Part shown: piece after piece, positions 8,231-16,512 of the stretch
Position numbering within the stretch: the first letter of the stretch is position 1
How the letters are laid out: each line of letters starts with the position of its first letter
NCBI GenBank assembly: GCA_023433465.1
Contig: JAEZCR010000023.1
Coordinates: 1 to 30,422 of the forward strand
Length of the DNA: 30,422 nucleotides
Source of the DNA: Pseudomonadota bacterium
GTDB lineage: Bacteria; Pseudomonadota; Gammaproteobacteria; Steroidobacterales; Steroidobacteraceae
Direction: 5' to 3'
Made by a program: the position numbers and the translations under genes
Notes under the pieces: model-generated
The model's database searches: none
The model's input: the letters and a program-made list of their open reading frames with translations, nothing else
Told to the model about the DNA's origin: nothing

Positions 8231-11098
8231 TTAGCCGGGCAACGACTCGATCAGGCGCTGCGCTTCCTGCTTCTGCGAAGCGGAACCCTCGCTCAGCACC
8301 TCGTTGAGGATGTTGCGCGCGCCATCCGGATCACCCATGTCGACATAGGCGCGCGCCAGATCGAGCTTCGTGCCGACCTCGGACAACGTGACGGGCTCGA
8401 GATCCGGCACCGCGAGCTCTTCGGTCGCGCTGCCGGGCATGTCGTACTTGCCGCTGGCCGCGCCGAGATCGAGGTCCACGCCGCGAGTCATCGACGGCTG
8501 CTGCTGCGTCGGCTCGACCGGGAAATCCACGTTGCTGCTGTCGATCGCGGCGAGCCGCGAGGTCGACGAGATGTCGAAACCTTCGTCGGGCATTTCGAAC
8601 TTCGCGAGCGAGGCGGTGCTGCTCGGGTCGATGGCGCGGCCCTTGGTCAGGTCCATGTCGCCGCCGAGCTCCTTCTCGGTCAGGAACCAGGTGCCGCTCG
8701 CACCGTGCTCGCCGATCTGCGAGTCGTCGCCGTTGCCCACGTGACGCGCGGCGGCCGCGCGCAGCAGGCGCTGTGAGTTCTCGTCGAGGCCCGCGACCAT
8801 CGTCGGAGCATTCGCATCCGGGCCCGAGTTGCCCGGGCCCTGGATCGGCTTGAGGCCGATCTGGGAGTCCGTCTGTTCGAGCGAGCCAAGGTCGAGTACG
8901 AGATCGTCGAGCGCGAGCTCGGCGGTCTGATCGCTGGACAGCTTGCGGCGCATCGCGCCTTCCACCTTCTCGCGGATCGTCGGCTCGTCGAGCGGACGCA
9001 GCGCGGGCTGTTCGACCGTCGGCGCTTCCGAACCGGCCGGCGTCATCTTGACCGTCATCTCGCGCGTGGTCTGACCGCTGTCGCGGTCGGGCAGCGCGAG
9101 GCCCTCGCCGGTCGCATCCGGATCACGCAGCGCGCTGCCGAGATCGAGATCGACCGGGTCCGGCGTGCCGCCACCCGTCACATCGAGGCGCGAGCTGACA
9201 TCGAAGGGATCGAAATCGACGCCACCGGCGCCGCCGCCGTCGAGGTTCAGGTCCACGCCGACCGCGCCACCGGCGCCGCCTTCGGAGAACATCGGATCCT
9301 CGGGCGCGATCTGCTTGCCCATGATGACGATCTTTTCCCACTCGCCCGGATCCGAGCCGGCGCGCGAGGCGCCGAGTTCGTTGGCCGTCGCCAGGAACTG
9401 CTCCTTGTTGCCCCAGACGAAGAACACTTCGAGGAGCTTGAGCTTGAGGTCGCGACGCTGTGGTTCGCGCTGGATGGCGATGCGGACGAGGTCCGCGGCC
9501 TGGTCATACAGACCATAGGCCATGTGGAAATCGGCTTCGGCGAGCGGATCGCCCTGGTCGAGATTGACCGCGGTCTCGCTGCTGATGGTCTCGTCGGTAC
9601 GAACCGTCGGGGCGAGCGGAATGTCCTGCGTCTCCTGCAGCGCGCGGTGCGTGCCGGATTCCTCGACGAGGATGTCGTCGGGCACGCTCGCGGCCGTCGG
9701 CGCGCGCATGCGGCCGGTGTCCTCGATGGAGTCCACGGGCTCGGCGAGGCGATCGCCACCCTGCTCGGCGAGGCGGCCGAGGTTGTCGTCGAATTCCGCG
9801 CTCTTGCGCTTGCTGCGCGACTTGACGACCACGGCGAGGAGGCCGAGCAACGCCAGACCGGCCAGCGCCCACTTGTAATCGAGCAGCGTGTCGATGAACG
9901 ACGTACCGGAGTCCGCTTCCGGCGTCGCCACCGGAGCCGGTGCCGGCTGCGCGGGCTGCACGGGTTCCGGCGTCGGCTCCTGCGCCACCGCAGATTCCGG
10001 CGGGATCGCCGTCTCGGGCTCGGCCGTGTCGGCCGGCACGGTCACTTCGGGCGCCGTCACTTCCGGCTGTGCCGGCTCGGGCGTCGGCTGTACGGCGGCG
10101 GGTTGCTGCTGAGAAGCCGCGAGCTTCGCCTGCAGATCAGCGAGTTCGGTATTACGCAGCTCGAGCAGCCGCTTGGATTCGTTGAGCTGGCCTTCGAGCT
10201 CGCTCACGCGATTGCGCAGCGCGCTGACTTCGGCCGGGTCCGCACCGGAGGCGCCGGGAGCGCTCGCCGAGTCGCTCGGCGCGACGAGACGCAGGCGGCC
10301 CGAACCGGCTCCGGCGCTGGCCGCCCAGGAACCGACGGCGCTGCGCACTTCGCTCGACGCTTCGGCCGGCGAAATCGCCGCGACTTCCTCGCCCGACGGG
10401 ACGCGCAACACGGCGCCCGCGCGCAGGCGGTTCATGTCGCCGTCGAAGGCGCCGCTGTTCGCGCGGTAGATAGACACCATGAGCTGCTGGGTCGAAGCCC
10501 CGACGCTCGAGGACAGGCGGCGCGCGATCGCCGAGAGGCTGTCGCCGCGCTGCACTTCGTAACTGTCGCCGCCACCGGCAGGTGTATACGGCGCGGGAGC
10601 CGGCGCGCTCTGCTCGGGCGCCGGTCGCGTGATCTGGCCACTGCTCTGGCTCGCACTCTGCGCGGGCGCGGCAACCGGCGCCTGCGCCACGCTGTTGGGC
10701 GCGAATACGGGCGGGTCGAGCAACACGGTGTACTCGCGCACGAGACGGCCGCGAGCCCAGGTCGCTTCGATGAGCAGCGTGAGGAACGGTTCGGTCACGG
10801 TTTCGACCGACTTGACGCGCAGGATGTGCGAGCCGTTGGCGGCGCGATCACGCGTGACGGTGACGGACGCCATGAACGGCGGCCAATCCAGTCCATACCG
10901 CGCGAAGGTTTCCTTCGACGCGAGTTTGGCTTCCAGCGTCGCGAGATCTTCGGTCGTCGCGTTGACCAGCTCGATCTCGGCATCGAGCGGTGCATTGAGG
11001 GGCGAGTTCAGCCGAACGTCGCCGAGTCCCAGCGCATGGGAGATTCCGGGTAACAGCAGGATTGCCAGCAAAACCCGGGCGAGACCATTCCGCATCAT
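8231..11098 (-). CDS. fimV: FimV polar hub / type IV pilus assembly protein
   Basis: Encodes 955 residues. A signal peptide (about 1-22, ending GISHA) leads into the FimV N-terminal domain beginning LGLGDVRLNSPLNAPLDAEIEL. A LysM peptidoglycan-binding domain lies at about 180-235 (YEVQRGDSLSAIA), then a coiled coil of roughly 40 residues and a Pro/Glu-rich stretch. A membrane helix follows at about 409-427, then a long acidic cytoplasmic part ending in the TPR-like FimV C-terminal motif. FimV organises the cell pole and, in Pseudomonas, assembly of the type IV pilus secretin and cAMP signalling. I chose the first ATG of an ATG-ATG pair at 11098: GGAG lies six bases upstream and the signal peptide fits. 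It heads the nine-gene minus-strand run, and the position before truA is conserved. Confidence 0.95.
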   Translation of the reverse strand: MMRNGLARVLLAILLLPGISHALGLGDVRLNSPLNAPLDAEIELVNATTEDLATLEAKLASKETFARYGLDWPPFMASVTVTRDRAANGSHILRVKSVETVTEPFLTLLIEATWARGRLVREYTVLLDPPVFAPNSVAQAPVAAPAQSASQSSGQITRPAPEQSAPAPAPYTPAGGGDSYEVQRGDSLSAIARRLSSSVGASTQQLMVSIYRANSGAFDGDMNRLRAGAVLRVPSGEEVAAISPAEASSEVRSAVGSWAASAGAGSGRLRLVAPSDSASAPGASGADPAEVSALRNRVSELEGQLNESKRLLELRNTELADLQAKLAASQQQPAAVQPTPEPAQPEVTAPEVTVPADTAEPETAIPPESAVAQEPTPEPVQPAQPAPAPVATPEADSGTSFIDTLLDYKWALAGLALLGLLAVVVKSRSKRKSAEFDDNLGRLAEQGGDRLAEPVDSIEDTGRMRAPTAASVPDDILVEESGTHRALQETQDIPLAPTVRTDETISSETAVNLDQGDPLAEADFHMAYGLYDQAADLVRIAIQREPQRRDLKLKLLEVFFVWGNKEQFLATANELGASRAGSDPGEWEKIVIMGKQIAPEDPMFSEGGAGGAVGVDLNLDGGGAGGVDFDPFDVSSRLDVTGGGTPDPVDLDLGSALRDPDATGEGLALPDRDSGQTTREMTVKMTPAGSEAPTVEQPALRPLDEPTIREKVEGAMRRKLSSDQTAELALDDLVLDLGSLEQTDSQIGLKPIQGPGNSGPDANAPTMVAGLDENSQRLLRAAAARHVGNGDDSQIGEHGASGTWFLTEKELGGDMDLTKGRAIDPSSTASLAKFEMPDEGFDISSTSRLAAIDSSNVDFPVEPTQQQPSMTRGVDLDLGAASGKYDMPGSATEELAVPDLEPVTLSEVGTKLDLARAYVDMGDPDGARNILNEVLSEGSASQKQEAQRLIESLPG

Positions 11099-11148
11099 TC
11101 GCGTCTCCACATCCACCGTCGGCTATGAGAATTGTTTATCGAAACATG

Positions 11149-11179
11149 AGCTTAGAGATGAAACCTGCGACCCTAAGCT
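11149..11179 (-). promoter_or_regulatory. Seven-base dyad in the fimV leader
   Basis: AGCTTAG (11149-11155) and CTAAGCT (11173-11179) form an exact seven-base inverted repeat with a 17-base spacer, just downstream of the candidate fimV promoter. It could be a hairpin in the mRNA leader or an operator for a dimeric regulator; no known motif is recognised. Confidence 0.3.
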
Positions 11180-11191
11180 GAGACCGCCCGC

Positions 11192-11220
11192 AATATAACT
11201 TAAATAGGCTCGCGCACCAA
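11192..11220 (-). promoter_or_regulatory. Candidate sigma-70 promoter for fimV
   Basis: On the minus strand a -35-like TTGGTG (11220-11215) and a -10-like TATATT (11197-11192, five of six consensus bases) are separated by 17 bases. The predicted transcript would start near 11185 and leave a leader of about 85 bases before the fimV ATG. The surrounding DNA is clearly more AT-rich than the flanking genes. The -35 match is weak (three of six), so this is a candidate only. Confidence 0.45.
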
Positions 11221-11437
11221 AGCCCACGGCGCGGGTGTGCTGCTCACAACAGCATCCCGAGATAGGTTGCCGGTCACGATCCATACTTATGTCCACGCTC
11301 GCGGCTTATCTTCCCTAATGCGTGGAACATAAAACGTGTCCCGTTTCGCGTTCGATGCTCTAACACGTCGCAATACGGGCGTAACCCGTGGATTTCGTAC
11401 GTCCGCTGACCGCGTACGCCTCGGGGTTTCCATGTTG

Positions 11438-11457
11438 GCGGGGATGCAACGCCCCGC
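11438..11457 (-). terminator. Hairpin downstream of aroC
   Basis: A six-base GC stem (GCGGGG 11438-11443 with CCCCGC 11452-11457, eight-base loop) lies nine bases after the aroC stop. There is no following T-run on the minus strand, so it is at best a weak or Rho-assisted terminator. Confidence 0.3.
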
Positions 11458-11465
11458 GGCCGACT

Positions 11466-12554
11466 TCAGGCGATGACGGGAGTGGTCGACCGCACGTCGG
11501 CGTTCTGTCCCCGGTGCCGCAGGCAGTGATCCATGAGCACGATCGCGAGCATCGCCTCGCAGATCGGCGTGGCGCGCAGGCCGACGCAGGGGTCGTGACG
11601 GCCGGTGGTGACGACCTCGACGGGATTGCCGTTCACGTCGATGGTCTTGCCCGGCACCTGGATGCTCGAGGTCGGCTTGAGGGTGACGTGCACGACGACG
11701 TCCTGGCCGGACGAGATGCCACCGAGGATGCCGCCGGCGTTGTTGGTGAGAAAACCCTGCGGCGTGAGTTCGTCGCGATGTTCGCTGCCGCGCTGCGCGG
11801 CGGACGCCACGCCCGCGCCGATCTCGACCGCCTTCACGGCGTTGATGCTCATCATCGCGTGCGCGAGATCGGCGTCGAGCCGGTCGAACACGGGCTCGCC
11901 CCAACCCGGCGGCACACCCTTCGCGATCACCGTAACCTTCGCGCCGAGCGAATCGCCCTCGCCGCGGATCTTCCACATGAGGTCTTCGAGTTCCTGCACC
12001 CGCGACGGATCCGGACAGAAGAACGGATTCTCGTACGCCGCCTCCGGCTTCACCGGGTCGATCGTGAGCGCGCCGATCTGCGATAGATAGCCGCTGATGT
12101 CCACGCCGAGTTTCTCGCGCAGGTACTTGCGCGCGATCGCGCCGGCGGCCACGCGCATGACGGTCTCGCGCGCGGAGGATCGTCCGCCGCCGCGATAGTC
12201 GCGAAAGCCGTATTTCTGCTGATAGGTGTAATCGGCGTGACCCGGACGGAAGCGGTCCTTGATCTTCTCGTAGTCGCGCGAACGCGCATCCGTGTTCTCG
12301 ATGAGGATGCCGATCGAGGTGCCCGTGGTGCGACCTTCGAAGACACCCGACAGGATCTTCACGACGTCGCCTTCGCGACGCTGGCTCACGAATTGCGAAG
12401 TGCCCGTGCGGCGACGGTCCACGTCGCCCTGCAAGTCCGCCTCGGTGAGCGGCAGCCCCGGCGGACAACCGTCCACGATGCACCCGAGCGCCGGTCCATG
12501 GCTTTCACCAAAAGTCGTGACCGTGAACAGTCTGCCAATCGAATTACCGGACAT
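11466..12554 (-). CDS. aroC: Chorismate synthase
   Basis: Encodes 362 residues, the normal size. It converts 5-enolpyruvylshikimate 3-phosphate to chorismate using reduced FMN, the last step of the common aromatic pathway. Family signatures are clear: MSGNSIGRLFTVTTFGESHG at the start, RRRTGTSQFVSQRREGD, the RPGHADYTYQQKYGFRDYRGGGRSSARET block, the AGGILGGISSGQ segment and GRHDPCVGLRA near the C-terminus. ATG at 12554 was chosen since all homologues begin at this motif; the upstream extension is prmB read in another frame. It overlaps the prmB stop by 11 bases, and the prmB-aroC pair is common in Gammaproteobacteria. Confidence 0.97.
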   Translation of the reverse strand: MSGNSIGRLFTVTTFGESHGPALGCIVDGCPPGLPLTEADLQGDVDRRRTGTSQFVSQRREGDVVKILSGVFEGRTTGTSIGILIENTDARSRDYEKIKDRFRPGHADYTYQQKYGFRDYRGGGRSSARETVMRVAAGAIARKYLREKLGVDISGYLSQIGALTIDPVKPEAAYENPFFCPDPSRVQELEDLMWKIRGEGDSLGAKVTVIAKGVPPGWGEPVFDRLDADLAHAMMSINAVKAVEIGAGVASAAQRGSEHRDELTPQGFLTNNAGGILGGISSGQDVVVHVTLKPTSSIQVPGKTIDVNGNPVEVVTTGRHDPCVGLRATPICEAMLAIVLMDHCLRHRGQNADVRSTTPVIA

Positions 12555-13449
12555 GTGCCTGCGCCTTTGCCAACTGCTCGCGCGTGAGCAGGAAAACTCC
12601 GCCCCCGCCGCGTTCGAAATCCAGCCACGTGAACGGCACTCGCGGATAAGCGCGCGCCAGCGCACGTTCCGTGTTGCCGACTTCGACCACGAGCAGACCG
12701 AGAGGCCGCAGGTGCCGATGCGCTTCGCGCAGGATGACCGCAACCGAATCGAGACCCTCGCGACCGGAGGCGAGCGCATGGCGCGGCTCGTGCCGGTACT
12801 CGCGCGGCAAGCCGCGCATTTCGCGTGCGCCCACGTAGGGCGGATTGCTCACGATGATATCGTACGAGCGGCCCGAAAGCGCCGCGAAGTGGTCGGATTC
12901 GATGAGCCGCACGCGGCGTGTTAGGCGCAGCCGCCGCCGGTTGATGCCGGCCACCGCGAGCGCGCCGGGATCGATGTCCGTCGCATCGACGCGCGCGCGC
13001 CGGAACGCCTGCGCGCAGGCCAGCGCGATGCAGCCCGAGCCGGTACCCATGTCGAGCACCTCGCGCACGCGCGTCGCGTCTATCCAGGGCGAGAAACGTC
13101 GCTCGATCAGTTCGGCGATCGCCGAACGCGGAATCAGCACACGCTCGTCGACGTAGTAAGACGAACCGGCGAACCAGGCCTCGTGCGTCAGGTACGGCAG
13201 CGGCACGCGATCGCGGACGCGCCGTGCGAGCAACTCATCGACGCTGGCACGTTGCGCGGCGTTGACCCGGCGCGTGAGGACCCGCGGCGGCGAGTCGTGC
13301 GGCAGTTTCATGACGTGGAACACGAGCGCGAAGGCTTCATCGCGCGCGTTGTCGGTGCCGTGTCCGAAGAAAACCCGCGCCCGGGTCAGACGCCGCGCGA
13401 CGCTCGCGATGAGGCTGCCGACGGTGGGTGTGTGGGATAATCGCGGCAT
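12544..13449 (-). CDS. prmB: 50S ribosomal protein L3 glutamine methyltransferase
   Basis: Encodes 301 residues. PrmB methylates a glutamine side chain of ribosomal protein L3 using SAM. The N-terminal helical part has the PrmB hallmark FGHGTDNARDEA (about 28-39) and PLPYLTHEAWFAG; the Rossmann domain carries DMGTGSGCIALA (about 133-144). The glutamine-binding NPPYV lies at 202-206. HGTDN and the aroC linkage argue for PrmB rather than PrmC. The start is ATG at 13449; a TTG six bases further upstream has an AGAAG ribosome site and is an alternative. The ATG overlaps, on the opposite strand, the ATG of the SCO gene, so there is no space between the two divergent genes. Confidence 0.95.
   Translation of the reverse strand: MPRLSHTPTVGSLIASVARRLTRARVFFGHGTDNARDEAFALVFHVMKLPHDSPPRVLTRRVNAAQRASVDELLARRVRDRVPLPYLTHEAWFAGSSYYVDERVLIPRSAIAELIERRFSPWIDATRVREVLDMGTGSGCIALACAQAFRRARVDATDIDPGALAVAGINRRRLRLTRRVRLIESDHFAALSGRSYDIIVSNPPYVGAREMRGLPREYRHEPRHALASGREGLDSVAVILREAHRHLRPLGLLVVEVGNTERALARAYPRVPFTWLDFERGGGGVFLLTREQLAKAQAHVR
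13436..13441 (+). promoter_or_regulatory. Candidate -10 element placing transcription start at the SCO start codon
   Basis: GATAAT (five of six consensus bases) ends six bases before the ATG at 13448. A start seven bases downstream of a -10 would give an mRNA with no leader. No good -35 is visible at the right spacing and no Shine-Dalgarno lies in the usual window, so the leaderless reading is an inference. Confidence 0.3.
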
Positions 13450-14080
13450 GAACAAACGTCACTTCTGGAGCTGGGCGGCCATCGCCCTGGCCGCGGGCAT
13501 CGCGGGTGTATACGTCGGCAAGAACGTGGGGCGCACGGTGGCGCCGCCACCGCCCGTGCTCGACAGCGGCACGGCGTTCCCGGCGCCGCGGGCGCTCGCG
13601 GATTTCTCGCTGGTCGACATCCATGGCGCGCCCGCCTCGCCCACATCGCTTCGGGGCCACCCGACGCTGGTCTTCTTTGGTTTCACGAACTGCCCCGACG
13701 TCTGCCCGACGACGCTCGCGCTGCTCGCGAGCGCGCAGAAGAAGGCGGCGGTGCCGGGACTCAAGGTCGCGCTCATCAGCGTCGATCCCGAGCGCGATAC
13801 GCCCGAGCAGCTCGGCAAGTACGTGAGTTCATTCGGCAGCGAGTTTATCGGCCTGACCGGCGACGCGCCCGGGATTGTGAAAGTCACGCGCGCGTTCGGC
13901 GTGGCGTCGAGCCGCGTCGAGCTGCCGGGCGGCGGCTACACGATGGATCATTCCGCGACGGTGTTCGCGCTCGATTCGCAGGCGCGCATCGTGGCGGTGT
14001 TCACGCCGCCGCTGCGCGTCGATGCGCTGGCGCGCGACCTCGAAACGCTCGAACCACATCTGCTCGCCACAGGATCATGA
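13448..14080 (+). CDS. SCO1/SenC-type copper chaperone for cytochrome oxidase
   Basis: Encodes 210 residues. A single N-terminal membrane helix (about 8-24) anchors a periplasmic thioredoxin-like domain. The copper site is complete: CPDVC (Cys82 and Cys86) and His168 in TMDHSATVF. SVDPERDTPE is another family signature. SCO proteins deliver copper to, or reduce cysteines of, the CuA site of aa3-type oxidases. ATG at 13448 directly precedes the helix; it shares bases with the prmB start on the other strand. Its stop overlaps the psd ATG (ATGA), so psd translation is coupled. No oxidase genes are in the window. A GATAAT six bases upstream of the ATG might drive a leaderless transcript. Confidence 0.93.
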   Translation: MNKRHFWSWAAIALAAGIAGVYVGKNVGRTVAPPPPVLDSGTAFPAPRALADFSLVDIHGAPASPTSLRGHPTLVFFGFTNCPDVCPTTLALLASAQKKAAVPGLKVALISVDPERDTPEQLGKYVSSFGSEFIGLTGDAPGIVKVTRAFGVASSRVELPGGGYTMDHSATVFALDSQARIVAVFTPPLRVDALARDLETLEPHLLATGS

Positions 14081-14970
14081 ACGACGAGTCTCCCGGCGCG
14101 GGCGGGCGCGCATTCGTCGCGCTCCAGCACCTGCTGCCACAACACGGGATTTCGCGCCTCGTGCTCGCCGCCACGCGCTCGCGCGCGCCCGCGTTCAAGA
14201 ACGCGCTCATCCGCATGTTCGTGCGCGGTTTCAATCCCGACATGAGCGACGCAGTCGAGCGTGACCCCACCGCGTATGCGAGCTTCAACGAATTCTTCAC
14301 GCGCGCGCTGCGTCCGCAGACGCGGCCCATCGACGAGGATCCGCGCGCCATCGTGTCCCCCGTCGACGGCACCGTGAGCGAGGCCGGCGCGCTCAAGGAA
14401 GACCGCCTGCTGCAGGCGAAGGGACACGAATACACGCTGCGCGCGCTGCTCGCGGGAAACCGCGCCTGGGAGCGGACCTTCTCCGGCGGCAGCTTCGCGA
14501 CTATCTACCTCGCGCCGTACAACTACCACCGCATCCACATGGCCCTGCCGGGCGAGCTGCGCGAAAGCTTTTACGTGCCCGGCCGGCTGTTCAGCGTGAA
14601 TCGCACCACCGCGCGGCTCGTGCCCGGATTGTTCGCGCGCAACGAGCGCGTGTTCTGCGGATTCGATTCCGGCGGCGTGCCCTGGGGCATCGTGCTCGTC
14701 GGCGCGCTCAACGTCGGCAGCATGGCCACCGTCTGGCATGGCGACGTGAGCCCGCGCAAGTATCGCGACGTTACTCCGCTGCCGGTGCACGGCGTACTCG
14801 CGCCGACCGAACTATCGAAGGGCGCGGAGATGGCGCGCTTCAACATGGGCTCGACGATCATCCTGCTGATGCCGCCGGGAACCTCGACCTGGGCGTCGAC
14901 ACTCACGGCCGGCCGCACGGTCCGCATGGGCGAACGCATCGGCACGCTCGAGCCCTGGGCGGCGCGATGA
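14077..14970 (+). CDS. psd: Phosphatidylserine decarboxylase proenzyme
   Basis: Encodes 297 residues. It decarboxylates phosphatidylserine to phosphatidylethanolamine at the inner membrane and needs self-cleavage to create a pyruvoyl group. Family blocks are SFNEFFTRALRP, SPVDGTVSEAG, the IYLAPYNYHRIHMALPGE region with the catalytic histidine, and the cleavage site MGST with Ser259. The E. coli motif is LGST; Met for Leu is conservative. Cleavage would leave a large beta chain and a short alpha chain of about 39 residues. It starts inside the stop of the SCO gene and its own stop overlaps the epmA ATG by four bases. Psd and epmA are also close together in E. coli, which supports a lasting association. 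Confidence 0.96.
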   Translation: MNDESPGAGGRAFVALQHLLPQHGISRLVLAATRSRAPAFKNALIRMFVRGFNPDMSDAVERDPTAYASFNEFFTRALRPQTRPIDEDPRAIVSPVDGTVSEAGALKEDRLLQAKGHEYTLRALLAGNRAWERTFSGGSFATIYLAPYNYHRIHMALPGELRESFYVPGRLFSVNRTTARLVPGLFARNERVFCGFDSGGVPWGIVLVGALNVGSMATVWHGDVSPRKYRDVTPLPVHGVLAPTELSKGAEMARFNMGSTIILLMPPGTSTWASTLTAGRTVRMGERIGTLEPWAAR

Positions 14971-15944
14971 ACGACGCGGTGGCGTGGCGCCCCACGGCAT
15001 CGCCCGCGATGCTGCGGCGCCGGGCCGAGGCGCTCCATGCCGTGCGCGAGTTCTTCCGCGCGCGCAACGTGCTCGAAGTGGAAACGCCGGCGCTCGTGAA
15101 CGCGCCGGTCTGCGACGTGAACCTCGCGAGCGCACGCGTCACGCTCGGCGGTCTCGAGAAACCCCTCTACCTGCACACCTCTCCCGAATACGCGATGAAG
15201 CGCCTGCTCGCGGCCGGCAGCGGCGACATCTACCAGATCTGCCGCGTGTACCGCGCCGCCGAGCGCGGGCGCCAGCACAACCCCGAGTTCACGATGATCG
15301 AGTGGTACCGGCTGGGATTTTCGCTCGACGATCTCATGCGCGAGGTCGCGGACCTCGTGCGCGGGTTGTTAGGCCGGGGCGCCTCTGAACTACCCGCCGA
15401 GTTCGTGAGTTATCGCGAGGCCGTGCAACGGCACGCGGGCATCGACCCACTCAACGACAACATCGAGGCCCTGCGCCACGTGGCGCGCGACCTCGGCCTC
15501 GCCGAAGCGCATGCCGCCACGGCCGGGCGAGACGAGCTGCTCGACCTCATCGTCGGCGCGCGCGTGGGCCCGCGGCTGGGCGCGGGCTCCCTCACCTTCA
15601 TCCATCGCTATCCCGCCTCGCAGGCCGCGCTGGCGCGGCTCGACGAGGCGGATCCCCGCGTCGCGCTGCGCTTCGAGCTGTACCATGGCGGCATCGAGCT
15701 CGCGAACGGTTATCACGAGCTGACGAGCGGCGCCGAACAGCGCCAGCGATTCGCGGCGGACCAGGCGGCTCGCCGCTCGCGCGATCTGCCGCCGACGGCC
15801 ATCGACGAACGACTGCTGGCGGCGCTCGAAGCGGGCCTGCCCGATTGCGCGGGCGTGGCGCTGGGTTTCGATCGCGTGTTGATGCTCGCCGCGGGCGCGA
15901 CGCACATCGACGAAGTGCTGGCATTCCCCCTGGAGCGCGCCTGA
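14967..15944 (+). CDS. epmA: EF-P lysine lysyltransferase EpmA
   Basis: Encodes 325 residues, the EpmA size, as against about 500 for lysyl-tRNA synthetase; the anticodon-binding domain is missing, as expected. Class II synthetase motifs are seen: motif 1 EVETPALV, motif 2 QICRVYRAAERGRQHNPEFTMIEWY, and motif 3 GVALGFDRVLML near the C-terminus. EpmA attaches beta-lysine to Lys34 of EF-P; the aminomutase EpmB, which makes the substrate, is not in this window. The ATG lies in the psd stop region (ATGA), and the stop shares a base with the msrC start. The substrate gene efp lies 570 bases downstream on the opposite strand and has the required lysine. Confidence 0.96.
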   Translation: MNDAVAWRPTASPAMLRRRAEALHAVREFFRARNVLEVETPALVNAPVCDVNLASARVTLGGLEKPLYLHTSPEYAMKRLLAAGSGDIYQICRVYRAAERGRQHNPEFTMIEWYRLGFSLDDLMREVADLVRGLLGRGASELPAEFVSYREAVQRHAGIDPLNDNIEALRHVARDLGLAEAHAATAGRDELLDLIVGARVGPRLGAGSLTFIHRYPASQAALARLDEADPRVALRFELYHGGIELANGYHELTSGAEQRQRFAADQAARRSRDLPPTAIDERLLAALEAGLPDCAGVALGFDRVLMLAAGATHIDEVLAFPLERA

Positions 15945-16432
15945 TGAGCCACGTTTCGAAAGCCTACGATTTCACCGATGCCGAGTCGGCGTACCGCGAT
16001 CTCGCGCGCGATCTCACCGCCCTGCTCGCCGGCGAACGCGACCTCATCGCCAACGCCGCGAATACCGCCGCGCTGCTCTACGACGCGCTGCCCGATCTCA
16101 ACTGGGCGGGCTTCTACTTATATAAGGAAGGCGAACTCGTGCTGGGCCCATTTCAGGGCAAGCCCGCGTGTGTTCGCATCGCGATCGGCAAGGGGGTGTG
16201 CGGCACCGCGGCCGAGCGGCGCACGACGGTGCTCGTCGAGGACGTACACGCCTTCCCGGGACACATCGCCTGCGACTCGGCATCGAACTCCGAGATCGTC
16301 ATTCCGCTGCTGCGCGGCGACGAACTACTCGGCGTGCTCGATGTGGATAGCCCTAAACTGCGGCGCTTCGGCGAGGCCGATCAGCGCGGGCTCGAAGCCA
16401 TCGCGCAAGTCTTCCTGGAATCGCTCGACTGA
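15944..16432 (+). CDS. msrC: Free methionine-(R)-sulfoxide reductase (GAF type)
   Basis: Encodes 162 residues, a single GAF domain. It reduces free L-methionine-(R)-sulfoxide back to methionine using thioredoxin-type electrons. All three conserved cysteines are present: Cys76 (ACVRI), Cys86 (GVCGTA) and Cys110 (HIACD), with the signature blocks NWAGFYL, EDVHAFPGHIACDSASNSEIV and GVLDVDSP. The ATG at 15944 shares its A with the epmA stop (TGATGA). It is the last gene of the tightly coupled sco-psd-epmA-msrC run, with the large inverted repeat starting ten bases after its stop. Confidence 0.95.
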   Translation: MSHVSKAYDFTDAESAYRDLARDLTALLAGERDLIANAANTAALLYDALPDLNWAGFYLYKEGELVLGPFQGKPACVRIAIGKGVCGTAAERRTTVLVEDVHAFPGHIACDSASNSEIVIPLLRGDELLGVLDVDSPKLRRFGEADQRGLEAIAQVFLESLD

Positions 16433-16442
16433 AATGAAAACG

Positions 16443-16509
16443 AAATCGGGGACAGATTTATTTGTGCCAGATAATCTTTATCTGGCACAAATAAATCTGT
16501 CCCCGGTTT
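16443..16509. repeat. 32-base near-perfect inverted repeat with GGGGACA ends (REP/terminator-like)
   Basis: Left arm 16443-16474 and right arm 16478-16509 are reverse complements except for one T/G position (16446 against 16506), with a three-base loop TCT. The outer part reads CGGGGACAGATTTATTT and its complement; the inner part is TGTGCCAGATAA. It is much more AT-rich than its surroundings. It lies between convergent msrC and efp, three bases from the efp stop, so the RNA hairpin could end transcription from both sides. GGGGACA-ended palindromes of this kind occur as dispersed elements linked to REP-associated (Y1) transposases in many proteobacteria; no transposase is here. Confidence 0.85.
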
Positions 16510-16512
16510 TCT

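Larger units (their letters stand above)
11099..11465. other. Intergenic region between aroC and fimV (367 bases)
   Basis: This is the only gene-free stretch above 300 bases. It holds the candidate fimV promoter and leader dyad at the left and a hairpin just after aroC at the right. The middle (about 11221-11430) shows no convincing gene; a short stretch near 11331-11348 resembles the GTGTCCCCGTTTCC half of the palindromic element at 20906-20937 but is too short to assign. Confidence 0.6.

Noticed and set aside
9524..11053. 509-codon plus-strand frame opposite fimV
   Set aside because: Composition is arginine/glycine-rich shadow reading of the fimV gene, whose signal peptide, LysM and membrane segments are unmistakable.
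14857..14859. MGST instead of LGST at the Psd self-cleavage site as a sign of inactivity
   Set aside because: The essential Gly-Ser pair is kept and Met for Leu is a conservative change, so the enzyme is expected to mature normally.
1397..15371. Recurring GTTAG/CTAAC pentamers in and between genes
   Set aside because: They contain rare Leu codons and look striking, but the number seen is below what chance would give for this base composition.
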